Of a stretch of 64,000 nucleotides of DNA, positions 54,209 through 64,000 are shown in pieces. The stretch comes from Lepidonotus clava. Its lineage: Eukaryota > Annelida > Polychaeta > Phyllodocida > Polynoidae. Both the position numbers and the translations under genes were made by a program. The notes under the pieces were generated by a model. It made no database searches. It saw nothing but the letters and a program-made list of their open reading frames with translations, and was not told where the DNA came from. The stretch lies in assembly GCA_936440205.1 (NCBI GenBank), contig OW387149.1, forward strand, positions 28,721,151-28,785,150, given 5' to 3'. Positions within the stretch are counted from its first letter, which is position 1; each line of letters begins with the position of its first letter.

Positions 54209-57200
54209 ATTTTTTTTTTTTTATTTATTTACGTTTCCTTCTTACATAAGCAAGTTCTTCCAGGATATCGATGAATAACAGCAAATAGGACAGTACAAGA
54301 TGACAAGATGGATATTTACAATCAAATGGTGGACAACAGTGAAAAAATACATGAATGAAGTCTAGGTCATAAGGTATTGGTTACAATTTTCCTTTTTGTA
54401 GCACTATATCTCAACTTCTCTTATTGCACATTTAAATCTGTTTTTATTGGGCAGTAGTTGTGTATCCAGTGGTAGCTGTTCCCATAGGCGAACACCCCTG
54501 TAATAGGGACTTTGTTGTACCTTTTCATTTTGGGTCACCTTCATTTTGAATTTTGTACCGTAGTGTCTACGAAGTGTCATGTTTGGCCTTTGAATGTCTA
54601 TGATTTCTTTGTTGGTTTGTTGGGTATACATAAAGGATAATAAGTGCTCACGTCTGCGTTTTCCAAGGTCCATTATATTAAACTCTAGCATTGTATCAGC
54701 AATGCTGGGTTTATTTTGCAAGCCATAGTTAATCATGCGCAGGCCTCATTTCTGGACACCCTCAAGTTTGTTGATGTTCTTTTTGGTTGCACTTTCAAAC
54801 AGAAAATCACAGTAATCTAGATGAGGGACAACCAATTGTTTATACAATAAGGCTGCAGTTTTACGGCTCATGTAACGTCTAGCCTTTTTTTTATCTTGAA
54901 CAGTTTTAAGTTTGCTTTCTTTACAGCTTGTGTTATATGTTCTGCCATGGTCAATTTGTCATCTATATGTTCACCTAGGTAGCTGTAGCTGTCTACCTTT
55001 TCCAGCTTTTCATTTTGATAGTACAAAGTAGAATTGGGGTCTAGGAGGTCTTTAGGACCTACCTGCATGTATTTAGTTTTATTTATATTTACTGTTAGTT
55101 TGTTTTGATTACACCATTTAACAGTAGCCTCTAGTGCCTGAGATAATTTATCATATCCATCTTGGCACTGCGGTGAAACTGTGTATAGTACTGCATCATC
55201 TGCGTACATTATCATTTGGCAATTTTCATGAGGTTTTTAAACAAGTCATTTACATACAATATGAAGAGCATGGGCACCAGGACCGAGCCCTGGGGTACCC
55301 CTAAAGTGGTTGTGTGTCACAGATTCCATCCCATATATTTTAATTTTTTGCCTCCTCCTTTTTAGATAGTTTGAAATCCAAGAGCATACACCATCACTAA
55401 ATTTATACAATTTCTGCTTTTTTAGTAGTATCGCATGATCTATGGTATCAAATGCCTTTCTGCAGTCTATGTACACAAGATTAGCTACACTTTTAATGTC
55501 TATTGCTCTAAAAAGATCAGTTGTCAATAGACACCAGTGGTTGAGGTGTGAATGGCGTGTCTCTCTTTGATCAAAATCACAAGATTTGTTTGAAATAATA
55601 TTAATTAATGGACTGCATCATTTAATAGCCAATAAACAACCACATTTATTGATGTAACTTACATAAAAATTGACAGAACAATGGTTGTAGAATATGGGAG
55701 CAAACTTGAAAATCATGATTTTAAAATTTATTTTTTGAACATTGATATCTCACTTAATATTTGACGTAGAGCCATCACATTTTTAGTACATCTTCTTGAC
55801 ATATAAATGGAGGGAAGCGTGTCTCAGAATTTTGATACAGGTCTTAGTTATGTTTTTATGAAATGTAGAAAATGAAAATTCATAAAAATCTAAAAAAGTT
55901 TCCCGTTTTTGGCCGTTTTTAGTCATAAAATCAAATCTAGGGCCTAAATAAAAAATCTGAGACACACTTCCCTGCATATGATTGTTGTGAAGATGTATGT
56001 GAAATCTTATCCCTATAGGACCGAGATATCAATGTTCAAAAATTAAAAGTGAAAAAACTAGTTTAAAATTAATGAAATTGTAGTTTGTAATTACTGTATG
56101 ATTCTTTTTGGATCAATAGATAGAGAAAAATACTAGCTTTTAAATGGTATAAAGTTTGTTAGGATCGGACTAATATTAAAGAATTTATTGATGATTTCTT
56201 GAAATGGCCGTTGACCACTGGTGTCTATCCTTAAAAACCGCATTTGCTGTGCTTTTTCCTCCACGAAAACCATATTGATGATCGTTTAATATGTTTTTCG
56301 AATTTAGGTACTCTGTCATTTGGGCGTGAACTGCTCGTTCCAGTAGTTTCCCTATTAACGGTATCTGACTAATGGGACGCCAATTGTTAGCTTCTAGGGA
56401 ATCACCTCCCTTAGGCAGGGGGGTTATCAAGCCAAGGCTCCACGTCTCTGGAAATTCACCAGTTTGAAGAGATAGGTTTAACATATAGCATATCTCATAT
56501 GTTAATGCTTCAAAAGCATCTTTTACTAAGCAAGTTGTTAAGTCAGGTATGGCAGACGATTTGTGCACATCTATTTCCCTAACAAGTTTTTGGACAATAT
56601 GGTGTTCAACGAAGGTGAAGGAGAACTCATTTCCCTCAGGAACATCAAAATTTTCATGTGCAACCCATTGATCGGCAGGTATTTTTTCTGACAATGCAGC
56701 TGGTACCTCTACGTAATATTTGTTAAGGAAATTTGCAGCTTCTACACCTGATAAGATATTTCCACCTTCATCCCTTATTGTCTGAAATTTTGCGGAGGTA
56801 TTTCCAGTACCATTATTCAACAGTCCATGTATTTCTCTCCACAATTTTCGAGGATTATTCCGGTTATCTTCTAGTTTATTTTTCAAGAATTGCTCTTTTG
56901 TTCTTGAGAGCATTTTCCGTGCCCTATGCCGTGCTAAAACATATATATTCTAGTCATTTTCCAAGCCTGATTTTTTGGCTATTTTATACAAAGCATTTTT
57001 ATCATTTAGTGCCTCTACAACATCACGTGTAATCCAGGCAGGTCTATTTACCCGTAGTGTCATCTGTTTCACTGGACAGCATACATTCGCTGCTTCTTTT
57101 ATGATAGCATACATTATATTCCATAATGTTTCTACGTTGTTATTTGCTTTCCAAAATTCATGCCACCTGGGATCATTTTTAATCTTTTGCTGAAATTGAT

Positions 57201-58170
57201 CTTTATCAAAGTTTATGTATGACCTCCCTTCTGTTTTAAGGAAGATACGAGGTTGTTTTTGCTTTTTCTTTATCAAATAGACTGGTAGATGGTCACTTAT
57301 TATATAATCTAATGTTCCTGACTCAAGCACATTAGAGACATTGGTAAGTATGAGATCTAAGATTGTCTTGGTTTTTAGTGTTATTCGAGTAGGTTCACTG
57401 ACTAGTTGAACCAAACCATAATCACGTTCGAATTCTTTCAGAATTTTGTAACTATTGATATTTCTTTTCCTATAATCAATGTTCAGGTCACCCATGATAA
57501 TAGTCTCATGATTAACTAGGTTTGTCAGATGGTCCATAGAATTTCTCAATTCCTCAAGACATTTATGGACATTTCCATATGGTGGTCTGTAACATGCACA
57601 CAAGTGTTGAAATTTGTTATTGGGGGGTTTAAGTTCGATCCATATTTGTTCTAAATTACTGGTACAATGAGTACACTCTAAGACTATTTTACAATAGTCT
57701 GATATTTTTTCGGAAATAAAGACTGCTACTCCCCCTCCCCTCTGCTTTATATTTCCACCTGGGGTACAGCGCCTGTCTGACCTGTAAACTCTATAACCTG
57801 GTTGGTTTATCATTGAGTCAGTATAGTTGTCTGTAAGCCAAGTTTCACCTACACAGATGATATCATGTCCTGCCAAGGCTTGAAAAATTTCATCTTGATT
57901 CTTGTAAAGACTACGGGCATTTATATATACATAAGATATGCCCTTGTGTTTGTTTGTTATAGTCATGTTTTTGATATAACTCTTTTTAATTGACCTAGAT
58001 AAACTTGAAACCAATAAGATAAAAATAACATATATACAAGCTGCACTGTGATTAAGAATTGGTGCCCATTTACTGGGGGCCAATCCTCTCCACAGGGTTT
58101 CGATAATAATATCTTTCCCCAAGTGCTCTGAATCATATGCAGCATAAGCAACATCACCTTCATCACCCTA
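54209..58170 (-). mobile_element. Non-LTR retrotransposon (LINE, CR1/Jockey-like), nearly full length but dead
   Basis: On the minus strand an APE-type endonuclease comes first (56950-58122: YINARSL, VGETWL, GDLNIDYRKR, SDHLPVYL), then reverse transcriptase (56185-56913: NNWRPISQ, YGFRGGKST; 55246-55527: YIDCRKAFDTIDHA; 54868-55215: MYADDAVLYT) and a C-terminal region (54404-54736). Endonuclease and RT are in one frame, separated by a TAG at about 56950. The VPQGS/PMLFILYVND part of RT near 55230-55310 reads in another frame, so paired frameshifts are present. A TIR element interrupts RT at 55530-56225. An A-rich tail at 54209-54240 marks the 3' end. No ORF1 was seen. Confidence 0.9.
55530..56225. 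mobile_element. TA-flanked TIR element, 696 bp, inserted in the LINE
   Basis: The ends GACACCAGTGGT and ACCACTGGTGTC are perfect 12-bp inverted repeats, with TA on both sides as in Tc1/mariner-type insertions. Internal inverted segments include GGGAAGCGTGTCTCAG near 55813 and a near complement near 55958. No transposase frame. It separates the RT motifs YGFRGGKST and YIDCRKAFDTIDH, so it postdates the LINE. Confidence 0.8.
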
Positions 58171-58180
58171 TTTCCATGTA

Positions 58181-58640
58181 TATATATCGCAATAATTATG
58201 AGAATAATTCATTTCACTGTTAAGACTTATGCATGCGGTTTACACTGCGTAGCTATAAGTCCTACTTTATACTATTGATCATGAGAAATTTTATATTGTT
58301 GTCTTGATATGTTAATCGAGTCACCTCAAGTTAATATATATGGCAACAATAATGAGAATAATTCTTTTCACTGTCAAGACTTATGCATGAGGTTTACACT
58401 GCGTAGCTATAAGTCCTACTTTATACTATTGATCATGAGAAGTTTTGTATTGTTGTCTTGATATGTTAATCAAGTCACCTCAAGTTAATATATATGGCAA
58501 CAATAATGAGAATAATTCTTTTCACTGTCAAGACTTATGCATGCGGTTTACACTGCGTAGCTATAAGTCTTACTTTATACGATCGTTCATGAGAAGTTTT
58601 GTATTATTGTCTTGACATGTTAATCGAGTCACCCCAAGTT
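58181..58640. repeat. 154-bp tandem repeat, three units, next to the LINE 5' end
   Basis: AGAATAATTC anchors start at 58201, 58355 and 58509, an exact 154-bp period. The units share CACTGTCAAGACTTATGCATG and TTTACACTGCGTAGCTATAA with few mismatches. The array begins about 10 bp beyond the likely LINE 5' end, on the side where promoter monomers would sit. Confidence 0.9.
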
Positions 58641-59716
58641 GAAGATGCCTTGGGACAGGATGTGTGCTCTGCGGATTACTCAGCATGGCACATGATTATT
58701 AGTTTTTGGAGAATGTTTAAAGCTGTCCTACCTTGGGATGTCTGGAAGTATTGATATTGTTGTTACCTATTGAAGAGACCTTGTCATCGTTCAAAGTCTT
58801 TTATATTGCAAGTAGACATATGGTAGCGTCAGTGTTTGTAGTGTTGATTCATCTCCCACGGCACCTCCTGCTGTGTGGCTCTCCTAAGTCTAAGAATCAC
58901 AAGGTAGTATTTGATTATTGCAAGGCCTGTGTTTTCATAATTATAGTGCATTCAATTATTGTAATGCCTGAGTTTTCTAAGTTTCAGTCCACCATGTGGG
59001 TTACCTCGCATGGTTGACAAGTGCAGATTACTGCATATTCAGTGATATTATATAGTTCATTATGAGGGTAGTACGTCCAGTTTTACATGGAAAGTCATAC
59101 AGGTATGCACACTGCATTTTTTTCATCATGTCATAATATATATTGAGCGGGTGACCCCACGTTGCAGGACATTATTCATTACATAAATATTCTCATTTAC
59201 AAAATTGATGTTTTACTAGCATTGTTTAAATAAGTAGTGTTAATGCATATTTTGAAGAATTTTGAATGTCAATTTACTATTATGTCCTCTTCCCGTCACG
59301 TAACGTGCAGAAATAGTTACGGGATTGTTACATACAGGGAAATTGTAGACAAAGACATTAGATTTTAGGCCCCTTCATCATTGCATTTAATGGAAGGTTA
59401 CCATAGGAATTATTTTATGGATTTCAGGTTTTCCTTTCCTAACTCGAACCGGGGGGTCGGGCGTCAGAAAGTAGATGTGCGTCTCAGTTCGTATGACAGG
59501 CGAATGGGGGGGGGAGTCTTAGACCCTGGCCACAAGACCCAACTCAACCCAACGCCACTGAATACAACCCAATCCAACTCAACCAGACCCAACCCAACTA
59601 AACCCAGCTCAACTTGATTGCCTTGTTGAGTGAAGTTGGCCTCAGTCATGAATTTGAACGTCGTCAGTTTGTAGGAGGAATGTCTATATACCATTTACCT
59701 ATTTATAATATATATA
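58641..59716. other. No gene seen
   Basis: AT-rich spacer. A CCCAACTCAACCCAA-rich stretch at about 59535-59615 is low-complexity, and a short TA run at about 59706-59720 abuts the DIRS-type element. Confidence 0.5.
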
Positions 59717-59801
59717 TATAATTCCCGGGCGGCGCGAACACAAAAACACAGAAGGCGGGGTGGGCTGACATGAGTTGTATTAAACACATAATAAACTGCC
59801 A
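59717..59801 (-). repeat. B2 split direct repeat of the DIRS/Ngaro element
   Basis: 85 bp identical to 60020-60104. It contains ATTCCCGGGCGGCGCGAACA and ends at ACTGCCA. It marks the outer 3' end of the element. Confidence 0.85.
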
Positions 59802-59866
59802 CATACATAGCACATAACAGTAAAATTAATACATCACATGTAACAAAAGCCTAAGGCTAGCAAAAG

Positions 59867-60104
59867 AAAAAAGTTCAACGAGCGCAATGGCGGCCTACGT
59901 CGCTTGAAGTGCGCGTTCTATGACGTCACGATGACGTGGCGGTGCGCGGTAACCTAGCGACCTCCCTAGTTACGGCCTACTTGCTAATTATACCGCAATA
60001 ACCCGGCGGTTATTCCCCGTATAATTCCCGGGCGGCGCGAACACAAAAACACAGAAGGCGGGGTGGGCTGACATGAGTTGTATTAAACACATAATAAACT
60101 GCCA
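59867..60104 (-). repeat. A2 (59867-60019) joined to B1 (60020-60104)
   Basis: The A2 part starts AAAAAAGTTCAACGAGCGCA and matches 63934-64000 over all visible bases. The B1 part matches 59717-59801. Adjacent B1-A2 is diagnostic of split direct repeats, thought to template completion of the element's ends. Confidence 0.85.
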
Positions 60105-60119
60105 AATCGCCCAAACCGC

Positions 60120-61106
60120 CTACTGTGGTAGGCTAGAAGAAAAAACAGTGTCCCCCTTCATGTCATGTGCGACTGTAGAGGCCATGTATGAGTACACTGC
60201 GTCTGAAACCCACAAACCCCTAGACTTGATTTGCTGCACATTGTAACCCAGCATGGACATCAACGAGGCCGCTCCCCTCCTGAGACTGTGTGGGGAGAAC
60301 GTACTACCTAATCCTGCCTCTAGTGATACTACTCTTAGCTTTTTCCTGTACCAGTCCTCTCCCATATCAACCAAACCTGAGGAGGAGGGTAGCTTGAACA
60401 ACTTATCGTTATCGCACAATTTTAATAATCTCAGCATTTCGCGCACCCAATACACCGGACACAAGGGGGAGTCCACATTGGATTTGATTGCAATGTAACT
60501 TGGTTTGAGTTTAAACTGATTAGTTTTTGACGACCTAATACAAATAATAATTCCTTCGTCGTTAAATTCAACATCTCTAACTCTTAACGCGTGCTTGCGA
60601 CCACAAATATTCGAACATCTTAACAGTGAACGGAAAGACAGAGTCACCGCCGCCCAAAATACTATATCTGGCAGCAACAGCAGATTCAAACATTTATACA
60701 TTTTGATAAGATCCGAGGGAAATAATGGTTTCGCTTGACCCCTGCCTAATGGGGTTAGTCTCTTGGTTCCCCTAATGGCCTGGCGTACCTTGTAATTGGT
60801 ATAATCTACCCCTGACTGGCCATTTGCCTTCAAGAAGTTTGAGACTCCTGACAGATAGTTCACAATCGAGTTATAATCCATAGTGAATGAAAGGTAGGCA
60901 ATATATCTGACAGTCCAGCTTGGGGTCAGTCGCAATGGATCTAGTCCGTATAGTTTGCAGAATCCTAGATATTTCTTTTCTTGACATTCCCTCGCCTTTT
61001 TAGTGTTGTATGACATGGCACTTTCTTCCAGCTTGGTGGCCCTTACATTCAACTCCTCCTTAGTCGGGTCTAAAATGAAAAACATTGTCAAAACAACACA
61101 TGGCAT
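60120..61106 (-). CDS. Tyrosine recombinase of the DIRS/Ngaro element
   Basis: About 328 codons. The N-terminal half is a SAM-like helical domain (YLGFCKLYGLDP, YLSGVSNFLKANG). The catalytic half shows the family residues: Arg in FRSLLRCSNI, His and Arg in SPHSLRRGAASLM, and a Tyr in AVYSYMAS near the end. It would integrate the cDNA circle by strand exchange in the nucleus. The start overlaps the end of the RNase H region, a usual DIRS arrangement. Confidence 0.85.
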   Translation of the reverse strand: MPCVVLTMFFILDPTKEELNVRATKLEESAMSYNTKKARECQEKKYLGFCKLYGLDPLRLTPSWTVRYIAYLSFTMDYNSIVNYLSGVSNFLKANGQSGVDYTNYKVRQAIRGTKRLTPLGRGQAKPLFPSDLIKMYKCLNLLLLPDIVFWAAVTLSFRSLLRCSNICGRKHALRVRDVEFNDEGIIICIRSSKTNQFKLKPSYIAIKSNVDSPLCPVYWVREMLRLLKLCDNDKLFKLPSSSGLVDMGEDWYRKKLRVVSLEAGLGSTFSPHSLRRGAASLMSMLGYNVQQIKSRGLWVSDAVYSYMASTVAHDMKGDTVFSSSLPQ

Positions 61107-62934
61107 TAGTTGACAATAAATCCATTGACAAATTCATTTTAAGCGGCTCGTTACACCTTGAAAGAGCGTCCGCTAGATGATTATCTTTTGATTTTATGTA
61201 TGACGCAAATATATCTATGTTACAGACGAAACATAACCAGAAAATGTCCCTTAGCCACGACATGCAAATTTTGTTGACACTCCTCCCTGTGTTGATCATG
61301 TAAAGAACTTGATTATTATCAGTTATTATTTCGATCGTGGAATTCTTATACATATGACCCCACCTCGTAAGACCTACTAGTACAGGCCAGAGCTCGTAAA
61401 TGTTGATATTTGGTTTCCCCAAAAGAATGGACGGGCCCGAAACGCAGTGATTGTGGATTTCTAATTCAGCATTGGTGTCCCCTTCCCAGGTGCCCCAGAC
61501 CCAGTCATTTTCGCACCATGCTCCGAACCCATACATCGAAGCGTCACTGGTTATAGAGACAGATTTCCTTCTTGGAATTATCGAAGCCGTCCCATTGAAT
61601 ATTTTACAAAATTTTTTCCACCAAATGAAATCGTCTAAGATTTCTTAAGTCAGGCGAGCCTTCCCCTTCGAAGGGCAAGCGGAGCACAGATCGTAAACTC
61701 TCCTACTAAAGGTTCTACCCCCTTTTACCACGGTAGAGCAATGCGCCATCTGGCCCGCTAAGCATTCCAATTGTTTTTTGCTTGCCACCTTTGCCCCCTC
61801 TAACTTCCCAATATCGGACAAGAGCTGCTCTATCTTACCGTCTGGTAGGGATAGGTTCATATTTATAGAGTCAACTATGATTCCCAAGAACTTTACTTTG
61901 TTAGAAGGTGATTCCAACTTACTCCAAGAAATATCAAACCCAACATGACGCAAGATACGAATTAATGTAAGTTGCTGCTCTTTACAAGCTTCAATAGAGC
62001 TAGCCGCGATTGCGAAGTCATCTAAATAATTCACAATATTAACTACGCCTCTAGACCTGGCCATATCCACCACCATTGTTGAGAGTAAGTTGAATTTATA
62101 CGGGGCACATTTAAGACCAAAACACAACCTATTTTCATGGAAGTACTCTTCCCCTGCGCCAAAGTCCCATGAGAACCCTTGAAACTCATAATGGCTTGGG
62201 TTGATTGAAACTGCTCTAAAAGCGCTAGAAATGTCTGTTACGCACATAAAATCGCCTTTACACAATGTCTGCGCTAGATGGTCGACAGAGTTGTATCTAA
62301 ACTTATCACAAGTTGTCTCCATATAATTGTTAACGCTTGAACCCTCCGGCATACTACAGTCTGTTATTGGCCTAAGTGACCCATCTAATTTCCTGACTGC
62401 GCCTAGTGAGTGAATACATTTTGGCTTTGAGCTAACCCTTGAAATTCTACCTTGTCTCAGATCCTTCTCTATTATGTTTGACATTTCAGCATGAGATTCA
62501 GAATCGAGGATAGACAAGTAATTTTTACACTCGTAACTGTCAATTTTAACATCATCGACTATGCGAAAGCCGTCACAAATTCCATCCCAAATCTCAGCCC
62601 TAGTCCCATAGTCTAGAGTGCAGTCACTTGAAAACAGAAAAGGGCCAACGCGGCAAGGTTTTAACTGGGCTAGGTTACCACCTATCATGTGCGTACAGGC
62701 ACATGAGCCCTCTAAACATTCTTCTGACACCCTGATAATTCTCCCCCCATGGCTACTAGGTAAAGTATAACATTGATCCCTTTTCAAAGGCAAAATCTGC
62801 TCTCTACTTTCTGGATCCCCCACATTACTTGACTGTAACCCATGGTCTGAGCCCATACTCTCGCAACTACTAAAATTAAACAGTGTCTCAGGTATCGACG
62901 TCTCCACATTTCCCGTCGAGATAGGCTGTCCCAA
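61060..62934 (-). CDS. Reverse transcriptase and RNase H region of the DIRS/Ngaro element
   Basis: RT motifs: GSLRPITDCSMPEGSSVN, FMCVTDISSAFRAV, LCFGLKCAPYKFN and the catalytic NYLDDFAIA. RNase H motifs follow: a Glu in INIYELWPVLV, ITDNNQVLYMI and NHLADALSR. This RT is of the DIRS type, in which RNase H follows RT and precedes the recombinase. It copies the element's RNA, with no LTR priming. Confidence 0.82.
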
Positions 62935-63079
62935 TATAGTTGCTCCGGATTCACCATTTGTCTTATCCGTCTCTGGCTCAAGGGAGATATTATCAGTTCC
63001 ACCTCACTTATTTGATGAGTGAGATGATGATGCACCCGACGATTTCGGTTTCCTGCAGGTGGGCAACCCGTGCCCTGTA

Positions 63080-63901
63080 TCACCGCACGCCTTGCACGCG
63101 TGACGGTAGGGACATCCCTGACGCTTTCCCTTTGGGCTGCTTGCTCGAGCTGTTCGCCGCGTCATAGCTAAGGTGTTTCATCACCAGGTTGGAGTCCACC
63201 TCCCCGAACTTAGATAATCCATGCTCAGCGGCAGACGTGCGCACAGCTGCGTCGTACGCGATTATAGCATCTGGCTTGTAAAAACGTGTCTCAGCTTTAT
63301 CTGCCAAGACGATGAGATGATCTACGATGCCGTCGATGTTTTTCCCCGACTTGCGCACATCCTTGAGGATCTGCAGGTTAATGGAGATGAGCTTCTCAAA
63401 GGACTTAACCTCCTCACCTTTCTCCAGATAACGATGATGAGAGTACACCAAGCGCTTCAGCTTACGTGACTTAGACTCGGGCCTTGATTTCTCTTTACGG
63501 GACTTGCTCCGACGTCGACGTGACCGTCGTCTGGCACTGTCACTGTCACTGTCCGCCGTGTCAGTTGACTCGCCCGCCGTGGATGTGGAATAGGCTGAGG
63601 CCGTCTCGGCTTCGCTTCCACTTGACTCTTTCCCCTTTACTTTCTTCCTACGTTGTCTCTGGTGCTTGATATCCTCCATTAGCTGCCTGTTGACTTCTAA
63701 GATCGAGCGTGTCGACTCTTCCAGGTTGAGCAACCGGTTGCTTATGTTCGCGATGGCTTCCCGGGGGTCCGAGATGAGCTTCGCCTCCTTTTCTGGGTCG
63801 AACTCTTCGGCTTTTCCGCCGTGCGCTCCCTCACACTCGTCGTGCAGAGGGGCCTTATGGGATACCCCACAGGTTTTACACTTTCTAGCTCTGCCCGTCA
63901 T
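63080..63901 (-). CDS. gag-like ORF of the DIRS/Ngaro element
   Basis: About 273 codons. The N-terminus has a Cys/His cluster (CKTCGVSHKAPLHDEC). A predicted coiled coil follows (ISNRLLNLEESTRSILEVNR), then an Arg/Ser/Lys-rich stretch (RRRSRRRRSKSRKEKSR), then a helical region (EEVKSFEKLISINLQILKDV). The position just after repeat A1 and the basic character suggest the RNA-binding structural protein. It lacks a CCHC knuckle. Sequence identity with other elements was not checked. Confidence 0.7.
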   Translation of the reverse strand: MTGRARKCKTCGVSHKAPLHDECEGAHGGKAEEFDPEKEAKLISDPREAIANISNRLLNLEESTRSILEVNRQLMEDIKHQRQRRKKVKGKESSGSEAETASAYSTSTAGESTDTADSDSDSARRRSRRRRSKSRKEKSRPESKSRKLKRLVYSHHRYLEKGEEVKSFEKLISINLQILKDVRKSGKNIDGIVDHLIVLADKAETRFYKPDAIIAYDAAVRTSAAEHGLSKFGEVDSNLVMKHLSYDAANSSSKQPKGKASGMSLPSRVQGVR

Positions 63902-63933
63902 GTTGGGAGAGACTATTCAAGGTTCGGAGACGA

Positions 63934-64000
63934 AAAAAAGTTCAACGAGCGCAATGGCGGCCTACGTCGCTTGAAGTGCGCGTTCTATGACGTCACGATG
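63934..64000 (-). repeat. A1 split direct repeat, cut by the window edge
   Basis: 67 visible bases identical to the start of 59867-60019. By comparison with A2 it should continue for about 85 more bases beyond the window. Confidence 0.85.

Larger units (their letters stand above)
59717..64000 (-). mobile_element. DIRS/Ngaro-type tyrosine-recombinase retroelement, runs off the window
   Basis: Minus-strand order: repeat A1 (63934 to beyond 64000), gag-like ORF, RT/RNase H, tyrosine recombinase, then B1 (60020-60104), A2 (59867-60019) and B2 (59717-59801). This A1-ORFs-B1A2-B2 split direct repeat layout is that of Ngaro/PAT-like members of the DIRS order. B1 and B2 (85 bp) are identical, and so are the visible 67 bp of A1 against A2, so insertion looks recent. 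No DDE integrase is present; the recombinase is expected to insert a circular copy without target duplication. It looks nearly whole, with perhaps one or two breaks. Confidence 0.88.

Noticed and set aside
59381-59694. Frames of 76-78 residues rich in Pro-Asn-Thr
   Set aside because: Low-complexity CCCAACTCAA-type DNA with no exon signals.

Overview
The window is nuclear DNA from an intron-bearing animal. Spliced genes have GT-AG introns, the host DNA is AT-rich, there are many TA and CA microsatellites and poly-C/poly-G runs, and several classes of transposable element are nested in one another. The mix (a Ty3/gypsy element, a DIRS/Ngaro-type tyrosine-recombinase retroelement, a CR1/Jockey-like LINE and abundant short TIR elements) suggests a marine invertebrate, perhaps a deuterostome such as an echinoderm or lancelet. 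That placement is inference and weak.

Left third (1-16.9 kb): a LINE tail and an old LTR fragment precede a 13.7-kb Ty3/gypsy-type LTR retroelement on the minus strand (3163-16869). Its 1038-bp LTRs differ at only about two positions, a 4-bp TAAT target duplication flanks it, and it has a tRNA-Leu primer site, gag, pol, and a -1 frameshift heptamer in the gag/pol overlap. Unusually, about 7 kb lie between pol and the 3' LTR. They carry an 848-codon third ORF with two C2H2 zinc fingers where an env gene might be expected, and a long region with repeats and clustered splice-donor-like sites on the opposite strand.

Middle (21.5-35.6 kb): a plus-strand host gene can be assembled by eye as 13 phase-consistent coding exons (21552-35527) giving about 701 residues. 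I do not recognise the protein. It has a compact N-terminal half, a Ser/Gly/Gln-rich 21-residue repeat encoded by a 63-bp minisatellite, four symmetric phase-2 exons and an acidic tail. Its second intron holds an old solo LTR of a relative of the gypsy element and a nest of TIR elements, one with an expanded 11-bp minisatellite.

A second host gene, on the minus strand (43772-45387), has two coding exons and encodes a 379-residue single-pass membrane protein with a short N-terminal outside segment and a Ser/Pro-rich cytoplasmic tail. Between and beyond the genes lie copies of a TIR family with TACCCAGCCAAGG-type ends and degenerate AACGTTCTG-like interiors.

Right third (54-64 kb): a decayed minus-strand LINE (54.2-58.2 kb) is interrupted by a TA-flanked TIR element and preceded at its 5' side by three 154-bp tandem units that could be promoter monomers. 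A DIRS/Ngaro-type element (59717 to beyond 64000) has split direct repeats and gag-like, RT/RNase H and tyrosine recombinase regions; the visible parts of its repeats are identical, so it looks recent. No intact tRNA, rRNA or CRISPR array was seen.
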